Shown: in pieces, positions 1 to 14,021 of the stretch | Position numbering within the stretch: the first letter of the stretch is position 1 | Layout of the letters: each line of letters opens with the position of its first letter | Assembly: GCA_023055505.1 (NCBI GenBank) | Contig: JALIRH010000099.1 | Span: 1,353,961-1,417,960 of the forward strand | DNA: 64,000 bases | Reading direction: 5' to 3' | From: Callipepla californica brunnescens | Lineage: Eukaryota; Chordata; Aves; Galliformes; Odontophoridae | Translations under genes and position numbers: made by a program | Notes under the pieces: model-generated | What the model was told of the DNA's origin: nothing | The model's input: the letters and a program-made list of their open reading frames with translations, nothing else | Database searches by the model: none

Positions 1-3000
1 TCCAATCTAACCCTAATTCTACTCTAACCCTAACCCCTAACCCTAACCCTACCCTAACCCTAAACCCTAATCCTACCATAACCCTATTGATGGACCCTAA
101 TTCTACCTTAACCCTAACCCCTAACCCTAACACTAACCCTACACTAACCCTAATCTAAACTAACCCTAACCCTATTGATGGACCCAAAACCTAACCCTAA
201 CCCTACCCTAACCATAACACTTAACCTAACCGTACCCTAACCCTAACCCTGACCCTAACCCTGACTCAAACCCTACCCTTAACCCTGACCCTAACCCTAC
301 CCTAACCCTTACCTAACCCTAACCCTACCCTAACCCTAACATTTACCCTAACCCCTAACCCTTACCCTAACCCTTACCTAACCATAACCCTAACACTAAA
401 ACTAACCCTACTCTAACCCCTAACCCTACCCTAACCCTTACCCTAACACTAACCCTAACCCTACCCTAACTGTGACCCTAACCCCTAACCCCAACCCCTA
501 AGCCCTAACCCTAACCCTGCCCTAACCCTAACCCCAACCCTACCCTAACCCTAACCCTGCCCATAACCCTAATACTAACCCCTAACCCTACCCTAGCCCT
601 AACTTCTAACCCCTAATTTTAACCCTAACACTAACCCTAGCCCTACCCTAACCCTACCCCTTACACTAACCATACCCTAACCCTAACACTGACTCTACCC
701 CCATCCCTGACCCTAACCCTAACCCTTACCCTAACCCTTACCTATCCCTAACCCTACCCTAACCCTTACCCATACCCCTACCCCTAACCCCTAAATCTAG
801 CCCTACCCTAAGCCTTACCCTACCCTATCCCTGACCCTAACCCTAACCCTTACCTATCCCTAACCCTACCCTAACACTAAACCTAACCCTGCCCTAACCC
901 TTACCATAACCCTAACCCTAACCCTAGCCCTACCCTAACCCTACCCTTACCCTAACCTTAACCCTAACCCTGCCCTAACCCTAACCCTAACCCTACCCTT
1001 ACCCTAACCTTAACCCTAACCCTTATCCTAACCTTAACCCCTGACGCTACCCTAACCCCTAACCCTAACCCTACCCTAACCCTAACCCAACCCTAACCCT
1101 ACCCTAACCCTTACCCTAAACCAAACCCTACCCTAACTGTAACCCTAACCCTTACCCTGACCCTAACTCCTAACCCTAACCCTTACAGTAACCCCTAACC
1201 CTACCCTAACCCTAACCTTAACCCCTAACCCTAAACCCTAACCCTAACCCTACACTAACCCTAATCTAAACTAACCCAAACCCTATTGATGGACCCAAAA
1301 CCTAACCCTAACCCTACACTAACCATAACACTTAACCTAACCGTACCCTAACCCTAACCCTGACCCTAACCCTGACTCAAACCCTACCCTTAACCCTGAC
1401 CCTAACCCTACCCTAACCCTTACCTAACCCTAACCCTACCCTAACCCTAACACTACCCTAACATTTACCCTAACCCCTAACCCTTACCTAACCATAACCC
1501 TAACACTAAAACTAACCCTACTCTAAGCCCTAACCCTACCCTAACCCTTACCCTAACACTAACCCTAAACCTACCCTAACCGTGACCCTAACCCCTAACC
1601 CCAAAGCCCTAACCCTAACCCTGCCCCTAACCCCAACCCAACCCTAACCCTAACCCCAACCCTACCCTAACCCTAACACTAACACCTAACCCTACCCTAG
1701 CCCTAACTCCTAACCCCTAATTTTAACCCTAACACTAACCCTAGCCCTACCCTAATCCTAACCCTACCCCTTACACTAACCATACCCTAACCCTAAAACT
1801 GACCCTACACCATCCCTGACCCTAACCCTAACCCTTACCCTAACCCTTACCTATCCCTAACCCTACTCTAACCCTTAACCCTAACCCTACCCTAACCCTT
1901 ACCCATACCCCTACCCCTAACCCCTAAATCTAGCCCTACCCTAAGCCTAACCCTACCCTATCCCTAACCGTAACCCTAACCCTTACCTATCCCTAACCCT
2001 ACCCTAACCCTAACCATACCCCTACCCCTAACCCCTACATCTAGCCCTACCCTAACCCTAACCCTAACCCTTACCCTAACCCTTACCTATCCCTAACCCT
2101 ACCCTAACCCTACCCCTAACCCTACCCTAACCCTGACTCAAACCCTACCCTTAACCCTGACCCTGACCCTAACCCTACCCTAACCCTTACCTACCCCTAA
2201 CCCATAACCCTAACCCATAACCCTAACCCTACCCTAACATTTACCCTAACCCTTACCTAACCATAACCCTAACACTAACCCTAAACCTAACCTAACCCTA
2301 CCCTAACCGTGACCCTAACCCCTATCCCCAACCCGTAAGCCCAAACCCTAACCCTGTCCCTAACCCCAACCCTACCCTAACCCTAACCACAACCCTACCC
2401 TAACCCTAAACCTAACACTAACCCCTAACCCTACCCTAGCCCTAATCCCTAACCCATACCCTACCCTAACACTACCCTACCCTTACCCTAAACCTACTCT
2501 AACTCTACCCTTACCCTAACCCTACCCTAAACCTAACTATAACCCTACCCTAACTCTAACCCTAACCCTAACTCTTACCCTATCCCTAACCCTAACCCCT
2601 AACCCTGACACTGACCCTAACCACTAAACCTAACCCTTACCGTAAATTCTAATCCAACCCTAACCCTAACCCTACCCATACCCCTACCCCTAACCCTAAC
2701 CTAACCCTAACACTACCCTAACCCCTAACCCTAACCCCTAACCGTAGCCCTACCCTAACCCTACCCCTCACCCTAACCCTAACACTACCCTAACCCTAAC
2801 CCCTAACCCTAACCCCTAACCGTAGCCCTACCCTAACCCTACCCCTCACCCTAACCCTATCCCTTACCCTAACCCTTAACTATCCCTAACCCTAACCCTA
2901 AACCTTAACCCTACCCTAACCCTACCCTAAACCTAACCCTAACCTTAAACCCTAACCCCAACCCACCAGATCCCTAACCCTAACTCTAACCCTAACCCTA

Positions 3001-6000
3001 CTGATTCCTTACCATAACCCTACCCTAACCCTAACCCTACCCTAAACTTAACCCCTAACCCTAACCCTTACCCTAACCCTAACATTGACCCTAACCCTGA
3101 CCCTAACCCCTAACCCTAACCCTTACCGTAACCCCTAACCCTAAACCCTAACCCTAACACTAACCCTACACTAACCCTAATCTAAACTAACACTAACCCT
3201 AAACCCTAACCCTAACCCTAACCCTACACTAACCCTAATCTAAACTAACCCTAACCCTATTGATGGACCCAAAACCTAACCCTAACCCTACCCTAACCCT
3301 AACACTTACCCTAACCGTACCCTAACCCTAACCCTGACCCTAACCCTGACTCAAACCCAACCCTTAACCCTGACCCTAACCCTACCCTAACCCTCACTCA
3401 AACCCTACCCTTAACCCTGACCCTGACCCTAACCCTGACTCAAACCCTACCCTTAACCCTGACCCTAACCCTACCCTAACCCTTACCTAACCCTAACCCT
3501 ACCCTAACCCTAACATTTACCCTAACCCCTAACCCTTACCCTAACCCTTACCTAACCATAACCCTAACCCTAACACTAACCCTACTCTAACCCCTAACCC
3601 TACCCTAACCCTTACCCTAACACTAACCCTAACCCTACCCTAACCGTGACCCTAACCCCTAACCCCAACCCCTAAGCCCTAACCCTAACCCTGCCCTAAC
3701 CCTAACCCTGCCCATAACCCTAATACTAACCCCTAACCCTACCCTAGCCCTAACTTCTAACCCCTAATTTTAACCCTAACACTATCCCTAGCCCTACCCT
3801 AACCCTACCCCTTACACTAACCATACCCTAACCCTAACACTGACCCTACCCCCATCCCTGACCCTAACCCTAACCCTTACCTATCCCTAACCCTACCCTA
3901 ACCCTTACCCATACCCCTACCCCTAAATCTAGCCCTACCCTAAGCCTAACCCTACCCTATCCCTGACCCTAACCCTAACCCTTACCTATCCCTAACCCTA
4001 CCCTAACACTAAAGCTAACCCTGCCCTAACCCTTACCATAACCCTAACCCTAACCCTAGCCCTACCCTAACCCTACCCTTACCCTAACCTTAACCCTAAC
4101 CCTGCCCTAACCCTTACCATAACCCTAACCCTAACCCTAGCCCTACCCTAACCCTACCCTAACCCTAACCCCAACCCTATCCCTAACCCTACCCTTACCC
4201 TAACCTTAACCCTAACCCCTAACCCTACCCTAACCCTTATCCTAACCTTAACCCCTGACGCTACCCTAAACCCTAACCCTAACCCTACCCTAACCCTAAC
4301 CCAACCCTAACCCTACCCTAACCCTTACCCTAAACCAAACCCTACCCTAACTCTAACCCTAACACTTAACCTGACCCTAACCCCTAACCCTAACCCTTAA
4401 CGTAACTCCTAACCCTACCCTAACCCTAACCCCTAATCTTAACCCCTAACCCTAAACCCTAACCCTAACACTAACCCTACACTAACCCTAATCTAAACTA
4501 ACCCTAACCCTATTGATGGACCCAAAACCTACCCCTAACCCTACCCTAACCATAACACTTACCCTAACCGTACCCTAACCCTAACCCTACCCTAACCCTC
4601 ACCCTAACACTACCCTAACACTACCCTAACATTTACCCTAACCCCTAACCCTTACCCTAACCCTTACCTGACCATAACCCTAACACTAAACCTAACCCTA
4701 ACCCTAACCCTTAACCCCAACCCCTAAGCCCTAACCCCACCCTAACCCTAACCCTGCCCCTAACACCTAACCCTACCCTAGCCCTATCCTCGCCCTAAAC
4801 CTACCCTAGCCCTAACCCCTAATTTTAACCCTAACCCCTAACCCTAACCCTACCCTAACCCTAACCCTGCCCTAACCCTAACCCTACCCCTTACCCTAAC
4901 CATACCCAAACCCTAACACTGACCCTACCCCTATCCCTGACCCTAACCCTTACTCTAACCCTTACCTATCCCTAACCCTACCCTAACCCTTAACCCGAAC
5001 CCTACCCTAACCCTTACCCTAACCCCTAACCCTAACCCTACACTAACCCTCAAATCTAACCCTAATTCTACCCTTACCCTAACCCCTAACCCTACCCTAA
5101 CCCTAACCCTGACTCAAACCCTACCCTTAACCCCGACCCTAAACCTACCCTAACCCTTACCCTAACACTACCCCAACATTTACCCTAACCCCTAAACCTT
5201 ACCTAACCATAACACTAATACTAAAACTAACCCTACCCTAACCCCTAACCCTACCCTAACCCTTTCCCTAACACTAACCGTAACCCTGCACTAACCGTGA
5301 CCCTAACCCCCAACCCCAACCCCTAAGCCCTAACCCTGCCCCTAACCCCAACCCTACCCTAACCCTAACCCTGCCCCTAACCCTAACACTAACCCCTAAC
5401 CCTACCCTAGCCCTAACCCCTAACCCCTAATTTTAACCCTAACCCTTAACCCTAGCCCTACCCTAACCATGCCCTAACCCTAACACTGACCCTAACCCTA
5501 TCCCTGACCCTAACCCATACCTATCCCTAACCCTACCCTAACCCTTAACCCTAACCCTACTCTAACACTTACCCTAACCCCTAACCCTAACCCTATCCCT
5601 TACCTAACCCTATCCCTACACTAACCCTCAAATCTAACCCTAATTCTACCCTAACCCCACCCTAAACCTAACCCTGACTCAAACCCTACCCTTAACCCTG
5701 ACCCTAACCCTACCCTAACCCTTACCTAACCCTAACCCTACCCTAACCCTAACACTACCCTAACATTTACCCTAACCCCTAAGCCTTACCTAACCATAAC
5801 ACTAACACTAAAACTAACCCTACCCTAACCCCTAACCCTACCCTAACCCTTACCCTAACCCCTAACCCTAAGCCCTAAGCCCTAACCCTAACCCTTCCCC
5901 TAAACCCAACCCTACCCTAACCCTAACCCTGCCCCTAACCCTCACACTAACCCCTAACCCTACCCTAGCCCTAACCCCTAACCCCTAATTTTAACCCTAA

Positions 6001-7440
6001 GCCTTAACCATAGCCCTACCCTAACCCTGCCCTAACCCTAACCATACCCTAACCCTAACACTGACCCTAACCCTATCCCTGACCCTAACCCTTACCTATC
6101 CCTAACCCTACCCTAACCCTACCCTAACACCTAACCCTAACCCTAACCCTATCCCTTACCTAACCCTAACCCTACACTAACCCTCAAATCTAACCCTAAT
6201 TCTACCCTAACACTAACCCCTAACCCTACCCTAACCCTAACCCTACCCTACCCCTGACTCAAACCCTACCCTTAACCCTCCTTAACCCTACCCTAACCCT
6301 TACCTAACCCTAACCCTACCCTAACCCTTAACCCTAACCCTACCCTAACATTTACCCTAACCCCTAACCATAACCCTAACACTAACCCTAACCCTAACCT
6401 TACCCTACCCTAACCGTGACCCTAACCCCTAACCCCAACCCATAAGCCCTAACCCCAAACCATTACCTAACCCAAACCCTACCCTAATCCTAACCCTAAC
6501 CCTGCCCCTAACCCTAACACAAACCCCTAACCCTACCCTAGCCCTACCCTAGACCTAACCCTACCCTAGCCCTAACCCCTAACCCCTAACCCAAACCCTA
6601 ACCTTACCCTAAACCTACCCTAACCCTACCCTTACCCTAACTCTAACCCTAACACTAACCCTACCCTAACTCTTACCCTATCCCTAACGCTAAGCCCTAA
6701 CCCTGACACTGACCCTAACTCCTAACCCTAACCCTTACCGAAAATTCTAATCCAACCCTAACCCTAACCCTACCCTAACCCTACACATACCCCTACCCCT
6801 AACCCTACACTAACCCTTACCCTAACCCTTACCTATCCCTAACCCTAGCCCTACCCTAACCCTAACCCTTACCCTAACCCTTACCTATCTCTAACCCTAC
6901 CCTAACCCTTAACCCTAACCCTACCCTAACCCTCCAATCTAACCCTAATTCTACTCTAACCCTAACCCTACCCTAACCCTAAACCCTAACCCTACCATAA
7001 CCCTATTGATGGACCCTAGTTCTACCCTAACCCTAACCCCTAACCCTAACACCTAACCCTAACACCTAACCCTTTGCTAACCCTATTGATGGACCCTAAC
7101 TGTAACACTAACCCTACCCGTAATCCTACCCCTAACCCTTACCCAACCCTAACCCTAACCCTTACCCTACCCTAACCCTAACCCTTACCCTAAACCTAAC
7201 CCTACCCTAATTCTAACCCTAACCCTGACCCTATCCCTAAACCTAACCCCTGACCCTAACCCCTAACCTTAACCCCTAACCCTACACCCTAACCCTAAAC
7301 CCTACCCTAACCTAACCCTAACCCTACCTCACACCCTACCCTTAACCCTGACCCTAATACTTACCCTAACCATTATCTAACCCTAACCCTACCCCATCCC
7401 TACCCTACCCCTTAAACCTAACCCTAACCCTACCCTAACG
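1..7440 (+). repeat. Degenerate subtelomeric CCCTAA array with higher-order repeats
   Basis: The whole stretch is built from CCCTAA and variants (CCCTACC, CCCCTAA, CCCTTACC, CACTAACC). Long pure runs are absent, so this is subtelomeric or interstitial telomere-like DNA rather than the terminal tract. The C-rich strand reads 5' to 3', the orientation expected when the left edge faces a chromosome end. A larger pattern overlies it: the tag ATTGATGGACCC recurs at 86, 174, 1285, 3259, 4512, 7005 and 7085, and the four middle copies from 174 to 4512 share flanking text, giving units of roughly 1.1-2.0 kb. No gene is visible. Confidence 0.95.
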
Positions 7441-8417
7441 GTGTCAGAATGTGACAGTCACAATATCAAAGTATCACAATGTCAGAATGTCAGTGTCACA
7501 AGGTTAGAATTTCACAATGCCAAAATATCACAATGTGAGAATCTAAAAATGTCACAGTGTCAGAATGTCACAATGCAAAAATGAAAGACTGTCACAATAC
7601 CAGAAGGTAAAAATTTCACAGTCAGAATATTACAGTGTCACAATGTCAGAAGGTCGCATTTTCAGAATGTCAGTACGTGAGGATGTCAGAACGTCACAAT
7701 GTCACAAAGTGAGAATATGAGAATGTCAGAATAACAGAATGTCAGAATGTGAGAACGAAATGATGTCAGAATGTGATTATGTGAGAATGTCCGAATTTCA
7801 GAATGTCAGAATGTCACAACGTCAGAATGCAAGAATATCAGAATGTCCTAAGTTGAGAATGTCACAATGTATCTGAATAGAAGAATGTAACATTGGCACA
7901 ATCTCAGAATGTAACAAAGACATCACATCATAATGTCAGAATGTCAGAATTTCACAACTTCACAATGTCACAATGAGAGAATTTCAGAACGCAGCAATGT
8001 AACAATCTGAGAATGTCACAATATCAGATTGTCAGAATGTCAGAATGACAAAATGTGAGAATATCACAATATCACTATGCCAGATTCCCAAAATGCCACG
8101 ATGTCACAATCTCAGAATGTCAGAATCACAGAATTTGACACTGCGAGAATATCACAAAGTCACAAAGCCACAATGTCATAATATCACAATATCACAATGT
8201 CAGAATGTCACTATGGCAGATTGTCAGAATGCCAGAACATCAGAAGGTGAGAATATAAGAATGTCAGAATGTCACAATGTCACAATGAGAGAATATTAGA
8301 ATGTCACAATGTCAACATGTCAGAATGTGAGAAAGGGAGAATGTCATGATGTCAGAATGTCTTAATGTCAGAATGTCAAATCGTCACAACCTCCCAATTA
8401 AAATTCAGGGAATATGA
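7441..8417. repeat. 8-bp minisatellite (TGTCAGAA/TGTCACAA), block 1
   Basis: Degenerate tandem repeat of 8-bp units, mostly TGTCAGAA and TGTCACAA. It begins abruptly where the CCCTAA array ends. Apparent reading frames of 60-120 codons (for example 8045-8299) arise because three 8-bp units make 24 bp without a stop; they encode an 8-residue periodic peptide and are not genes. The block is interrupted by a solo LTR. Confidence 0.93.
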
Positions 8418-8422
8418 CTGTG

Positions 8423-9345
8423 TGTGAAAGACAGCAACTGTTTTTGACTTTTGTTGTCTCAAAGCTTGCTTCATGAGGTCTTTCTGGCTAGAAGACTCTA
8501 ATTGACAACTGCTTGGAGAAGCTGATCATCACAAAGGACAATAATACTTGTATGGCACCGAAAGTACTACTCCTGTTGATTTATCTGTTGGGCCAGATGT
8601 GTTGGGTGGGCACAAATCAAACTAATGCCAGAACACGGAGGCAGCTAAAGAAAGCAGGATAGACACCCTGTTGTCCCTACAAGACAAGCCTCTCTTAAAA
8701 CAAAACACCCACATGAATGGTGAGGAGCTTTCCTCCTTCAAGGTTTGAAAATTTAAAGCAAAACTGACCTTTAGGTTTAATCCCCTCGATAACCAGAGTC
8801 TGGAATGTGATGAATATGCATGTGCTATACCTTTAAATAGCTATTCATTTCTCTCTTACGTGCGCATGTTTGGTGAAGCAATCCCCCATGTACCCAGCGC
8901 GCCGCTTGACAGAACTCATTGGTGTGTCGAGTTGCTCAGTTGGTTTTCTCGACACCACTAAACCAAAGACTTTGAAGAAGAGACTTTCCTGAGGGAAAAA
9001 CCTCTTTGGAAGAACCCCCCTGCACAGCGCCTGCTTGCTGCAAAACTTCCCGGCTTTCTCCCATCCCCCGCGGAGACCAGACGAATTCCTGAGACCAACG
9101 GACTACGGACCTCGCCAGATCCACGGTGCTGATGCTCTCTCTTTCTCTTTCTTGCTTTCTGCCAAGTCTCTTCGCTTTTCATCTCTTTTCTATCACCCAT
9201 CTTCCCTTCCCCATATCCCTAAAAAACTACTTATTGTAATAAACTGGTTGGGCTAAAATTTGAACCATTGCCTTTTAATCTCACCATCGGGTATACACAT
9301 ACATATAAAGAACCTCATCTCCCTCCTTTATTTTGGAGCGTGACA
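8423..9345 (+). mobile_element. Solo LTR (family A), 923 bp, with CTGTG target duplication
   Basis: A unique 923-bp segment interrupts the minisatellite. It begins TGTGAAAG, ends GCGTGACA, and is flanked on both sides by CTGTG (8418-8422 and 9346-9350), as expected for a retroviral LTR with a 5-bp target duplication. The pre-insertion arrangement survives as a paralogous repeat unit at 10291-10350, where the two flanks read straight through. Inside are a possible TATA-like TTTAAATA near 8832 and a polyadenylation signal at 9238-9243. No internal viral sequence is present, so this is a solo LTR left by recombination. The + orientation is set by the polyadenylation signal. I do not recognise the family. 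Confidence 0.85.
9238..9243 (+). promoter_or_regulatory. Polyadenylation signal AATAAA in solo LTR A
   Basis: Canonical AATAAA about 100 bp before the 3' end of the LTR, where the R region of a retroviral LTR would place it. It fixes the LTR's sense as the + strand. Confidence 0.6.
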
Positions 9346-10526
9346 CTGTGTCAAAACGTCACAATGAGAGAATATGAAAAAGTGAGAACATCACAATGAC
9401 CGAATGTCAGAATGTCGCAATTAGAAAATCGGGGAATATCAAAATGTCACAACGTCACAATGAGAGATAATAACACCAAGTGAATGACAATGTCACAGTG
9501 TCACAATGAGAGTATCTCAGAATGTCAGAACTTCAAAATGTCAAAATGTCACAAAGTCCAAATATCACAAGGACAGAATGTCAGAATGACAGATTCCCAC
9601 AGTTTCAGAATGTCAGAATGTGGTAATGAGAGAAAGTCAAAATATCGGAATGTCAGAATGTCACAAGGAGAGAATGTCAGAGTGTCACAATGCTATAATG
9701 TCAAAATGTCAGAACATCAGAAGGTCAGAATATCACAATGTCACAACGAGAGAACCTCAAAATGTCACCAAGAGAGACTGTCAAACTATCAGAATGTGAG
9801 AATGAGTGAATGTCACAATGAGAGATGGCCACAATTTTAGAATGCCAGATTGTGAGAATGTCAGAATGTGAAAACGCCAGAATGGGAGTGAGTGAATGTC
9901 ACAACATCAAAATGTCATAACGTCAGAATGTCAGAATGAACCAATGTGAGAGTGCCTGAATGTCACAGTATGAGAACGTCACAATATCACAAATCTCAGA
10001 ATTTCAGTGTCAGAATGAGAGAATGTCACAATGCCACAATGAGAGAATGTCGCAATTACAGATTATTGATATATCAGAATGTCAGAATACGAGAAAGTGA
10101 GAATGTCCCAATGTCAGAATATCAGAATGAGGGAAAGAGAGAATGTCATGATGTCAGAATGTCAAATTGTCACAAAGTCACAATATCACAATGAGAGAAT
10201 ATCAGAAAGTGAGAATATGCCAATGAATGAATGACACATTGTGAGAATGTCAGAATGTCAGAACGTCAGAATATCAGAATTACAAAATCAGGGAATATGA
10301 CTGTGTCACAATGTCACAAAGAGAGAATATGAAAAAGTGAGAATATCACAACGACCGAATGTCAGAACGTGACAATGTCACAATGTCAGAATGAGGGAAA
10401 GAGAGAATGTCATGAAGTCAGAATGTCAACTTGTCACAATGCCACAATAGCACAGTAAGAGAATATCAGAAAGTGAGAATTATGACAGTGACTGAATGTC
10501 ACGATGTGAGAAAGTCAGAATATTAG
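9346..10526. repeat. 8-bp minisatellite, block 2
   Basis: Continuation of the TGTCAGAA/TGTCACAA array after the solo LTR. A longer period is visible: the phrase GGGAATATGACTGTG occurs at 8408, 10291 and 11126 in similar contexts, giving a higher-order spacing of about 0.8-1.0 kb. It ends at the insertion point of the second solo LTR. Confidence 0.92.
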
Positions 10527-10859
10527 TATAGGGCAAATAACCCCCAAAAAAGCACTCCATGGAAATTGTGCGAAAGGCGGTATATTTTAGGTAGGCTTAA
10601 GAAAATGGTATACAAACAAGAAGAAAAGAGAGGAGCTCACCTTGATGATGGTCGAGGCTCGCTAATAACTCCAAAAGGGAGGGATCTCTAACAAGAGAAC
10701 CTTCCCTGCTGGAGGTCAGCCCTTAAATGGGGTCTTGGCAGAGGTGGAGTCAAACTCCACCCCTTCCAATCACACTCACTTGTGCCCCTGCAGCTGACTC
10801 AGGGCTTGCCTCAGGTGATCAATCAGTGGTTCAGGCCATGATTCAACAGTTCCCATACA
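10527..10859 (-). mobile_element. Solo LTR (family B), 333 bp, with ATTAG target duplication
   Basis: A 333-bp non-minisatellite insert flanked by ATTAG at 10522-10526 and 10860-10864. Read on the - strand it starts TGTATGGG and ends GCCCTATA, so the 5' end keeps the TG of an LTR while the last bases have drifted from CA. The same family reappears on the + strand at 63859-64000, with matching stretches including GGCCTGAACCACTGAT. Orientation follows from the terminal TG and from that second copy; no polyadenylation signal is obvious. It could be a non-LTR composite, but the 5-bp duplication and TG terminus favour an LTR. Confidence 0.72.
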
Positions 10860-13165
10860 ATTAGAATGTCAGAATGTCACCATGAGAGTATCTCAGAATG
10901 TCACAATGTCAGAATGTCACAACGATAGAATGTCAAAATGGCAGCATGTGTCTGTGAGAGAATGTCACAATGACAGAATAGAAATATGTCAGAATATAGC
11001 AATGAGAGAATGTTAGAATGCAACAATGTCAACATGTCAGAATGGGAGAAAGTGAGAATGTCATGATGTCAGAGTGTCTTAATGTCAGAATGTCAAATCT
11101 TCACTGTGTCACAACTACAAGATTAGGGAATATGACTGTGTCAGAAAGTCACAATAAGAGGAGATGAAAAAGAGAGAATATCACAATGACCGAGTGTCAC
11201 AATGTAAGAAAGTGAGAATGTGAGAATGTCAAAATGTCAGAATGACAGAATATCACTATGTCACAATGTCGCAATGTCTCAAGGTCAGAATATCAATATG
11301 TAACAGTGTAAGAACGTCACAAATACCACAATGGGAGAATGACAGATTGTCACGATTACAGAATTTCAGAATGTGAAAATATCAGAATGTCACAATGTCA
11401 GATTCTGAGAATGTCACAATGACAGAATGTCAGAATGAAAGATTTTCCAAATTCCAGAATGTCACTATGTCACAACGTCAGAATGACGCATTGTCAAAAT
11501 GCTAGAATGTCACAATGTCACAAGGTGAGAACATCACAATGGCAGATTGTCATAATGCCAGAACATCAGAAGGTGAGAATATTAGAATGCCACAATGTCA
11601 CAATGTCACCATGAGAGTATCTCAGAATGTCACAATGTCAAAATGTCAGAATGAGGGAAAGAGAGAATGTCATGATGTCAGAATGTCTTAACGTCAGAAT
11701 GTCAAATTGTCACAACGTCACAATATCACAATGAGAGAATATCAGAAAGTGAGAATATGACAATGACCGAATGACACATTGTGAGAATGTCAGAATGCCA
11801 GAATGTCAGAATGTCAGAATGTCAAAATGTGTGAATGTCTGAATGTCACCATGAGAGAGAGTCAGAGTTTTACAATGTCACAATGTGAGAATGTCTGAAC
11901 GTCAGAATGAGGGAGAGTTAGAATTTCAGAATGTCACAGTGTCACAATGTCATCATGTCACAATATCAGAATGTTGCATTGTCACAATGTGAGAATGACA
12001 GGTTGTCACAATTCCAGAATTTCAGAATGTCAACATGTCTGAATGTCACAATGTCACAATTTCACTATGTCACAACGCTAGAATGTCATAATATCAGAAA
12101 GTGAGAATATCACAATGGCAGATTGTCATAATGCCAGAACTTCAGAAGGTGAGAATATTAGAATGTCACAATGTCACAATGTTACAATGTGAGTATCTCA
12201 GAATGTCACAATGCCAGAATATCAGAATGGCAGAATATGAGAAAGTGAGAATGTCACAATGTCAAAATGTCAGAATGAGAGAAAGAGAGAATCTCATGAT
12301 GTCGGAATGTCTTAATGTCAGAATGTCAAATTGTCACAACGTCACGATATCACAATGAGAGAATATCAGAAAGTGAGAATATGACAAATGACCGAATGAC
12401 ACAATGTGAGAACGTTAGAATGTGAGAATGTCAGAATTGGAGAATGTCACAGAGTCACAATGACAGATTGCCACAATTTCAGAATGTCAGTGTATCACAA
12501 TGCCACAAAGTCACACTATCAGTATGTCATGAAGATAGAATGTCACAATGACAACATATGACTGTGACAGAACGTCACAATGTCAGATGATAAATATGGC
12601 CGAAAATCACAATGAGAGAATGTTAGAATGTCACAATGTTAACATGTCAGAACGTGAGAAAGTGAGAATGCCACAATGCCACGATGTGAGAATCTCACAA
12701 TGTCACAATGAGAGAGAGTCAGAATTTCACAGTATCAGAATTTTGCATTGTCACAATGTGAGAATGACAGATTGTCACATTTCCAGAATTTCAGAATGTC
12801 ACAATTCCAGAATTTCAGAATGTCCAAATATCTGAATGTCACAATAGCAGAATGTGAGAGTATCACAATGACAGAATGTCAGAATGACAGGTTGTCACAA
12901 TTCCAGAATGTCACTATGTCACAATGCTAGAATGTCAGAATGTCAGAATGTGAAAATAGCACAAGGGCAGGTTGTCATAATGCCAGAACTTCAGAATGTG
13001 AGAATATTAGAATGTCATAATGTCAGAATGGGAGAATGTCACAACGGCAGGTTGTCATAATTCCAGAAGTTCAGAATGGGAGAATATTAGAATGTAACAA
13101 TGTTGCAATGTGACAATGAGAGTATCTCAGAATGTCACAATGTCAGAATGTCAGAATGCCAGAAT
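10860..13165. repeat. 8-bp minisatellite, block 3
   Basis: Third part of the TGTCAGAA/TGTCACAA array. Phrases such as GAGAGAATGTCATGATGTC and CAATGAGAGAATATCAG recur every several hundred bases, so larger units have been copied. No gene is present; open frames at 12101-12358 and 12548-12835 are products of the 8-bp period. The array passes into the 11-bp minisatellite within about 20 bp near 13165-13182. Confidence 0.92.
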
Positions 13166-14021
13166 AAGAGAAAAGAAAGGTATGAGGAGGCTATGGGGAA
13201 GCTATGGGGCAGCTATTGGGCAGCAGTGGGGCAGCTATGGGGCAGTAGTAGGGCAGCTATAAGGCAGCTATGGGGCAGCAGTGGGGCAGCTATGGGGCGG
13301 CTATGAGGAAGCCATTGGGCAGCTATGGGGCAGAAGTGAGGCAGCAATCAGGCAGCAGTGAGGCAGCTATGAGGAGGCTATGGGGCAGCTATGGGTCAGC
13401 TATCGAGAGGCTATGGGGCAGCTATGGGGCGGCGATGAGGCAGACATGGGGCAGCTATGGGGGAGCAGTGAGGCAGCTATGGGGAGGCTATGGGGCAGTA
13501 GTTGGGCAGCTATAGGGCGGCTATGGGGAAGCCATTGGGCAGCTATGGGGCAGTAGTGAAGCAGCTATGGGTCAGTAGTTTGGCAGCTATGACGAGGCTA
13601 TGGGAAGGCCATGGGGAAGCGATGGGGCAGCTCTGAGGCAGACAAAATGTAGCTATGGGGGAGCAGTGAGGCAGCTATGGGGTGGCTATGGGGCAGTAGT
13701 GGGGCAGCTATGGGGCAGCTATGAGGTAGCCATGGGGCAGCTATGGGGAAGCAGCGAGGGAGCTATGGGGTAGCAGTGAGGCAGCTATGATGAGGCTATG
13801 GGGAGGCTATGGGGCAGCCACGGTGCAGCTATGGGGCAGCAGTGGGGCAGCTATGGGCAGCAGTAAGGAAGCTATTGAGAAGGCTATGGGGGCAGCTATG
13901 GGGTGGCTATGGGGCAGCTATAGAGCGGCAATGTGGCAGTAGTGGGGCACCTATAAGGCAGCTATGGGGCAGCAGTGGGACAGCTATGGGGCGGCTATTA
14001 GGCAGCCATGGGGTGGCAATG
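13166..14021. repeat. 11-bp G-rich minisatellite, leading segment
   Basis: Tandem 11-bp units of the type GGGGCAGCTAT and GGGGCAGCAGT, with variants such as GAGGAGGCTAT. Four successive GGGG runs separated by 7-nt loops are common on the + strand. Apparent 11-residue periodic ORFs (for example 13270-13515) come from 33-bp multiples of the unit and are not considered coding. Confidence 0.92.

Noticed and set aside
1..7440. True terminal telomere
   Set aside because: Repeats are heavily diverged with few consecutive perfect hexamers; a functional tip would be nearly pure CCCTAA.
8045..12930. ORFs rich in Ser-Glu-Cys-His-Asn-Val-Arg in the 8-bp array
   Set aside because: These are 24-bp translations of the minisatellite with an 8-residue period and no independent support.
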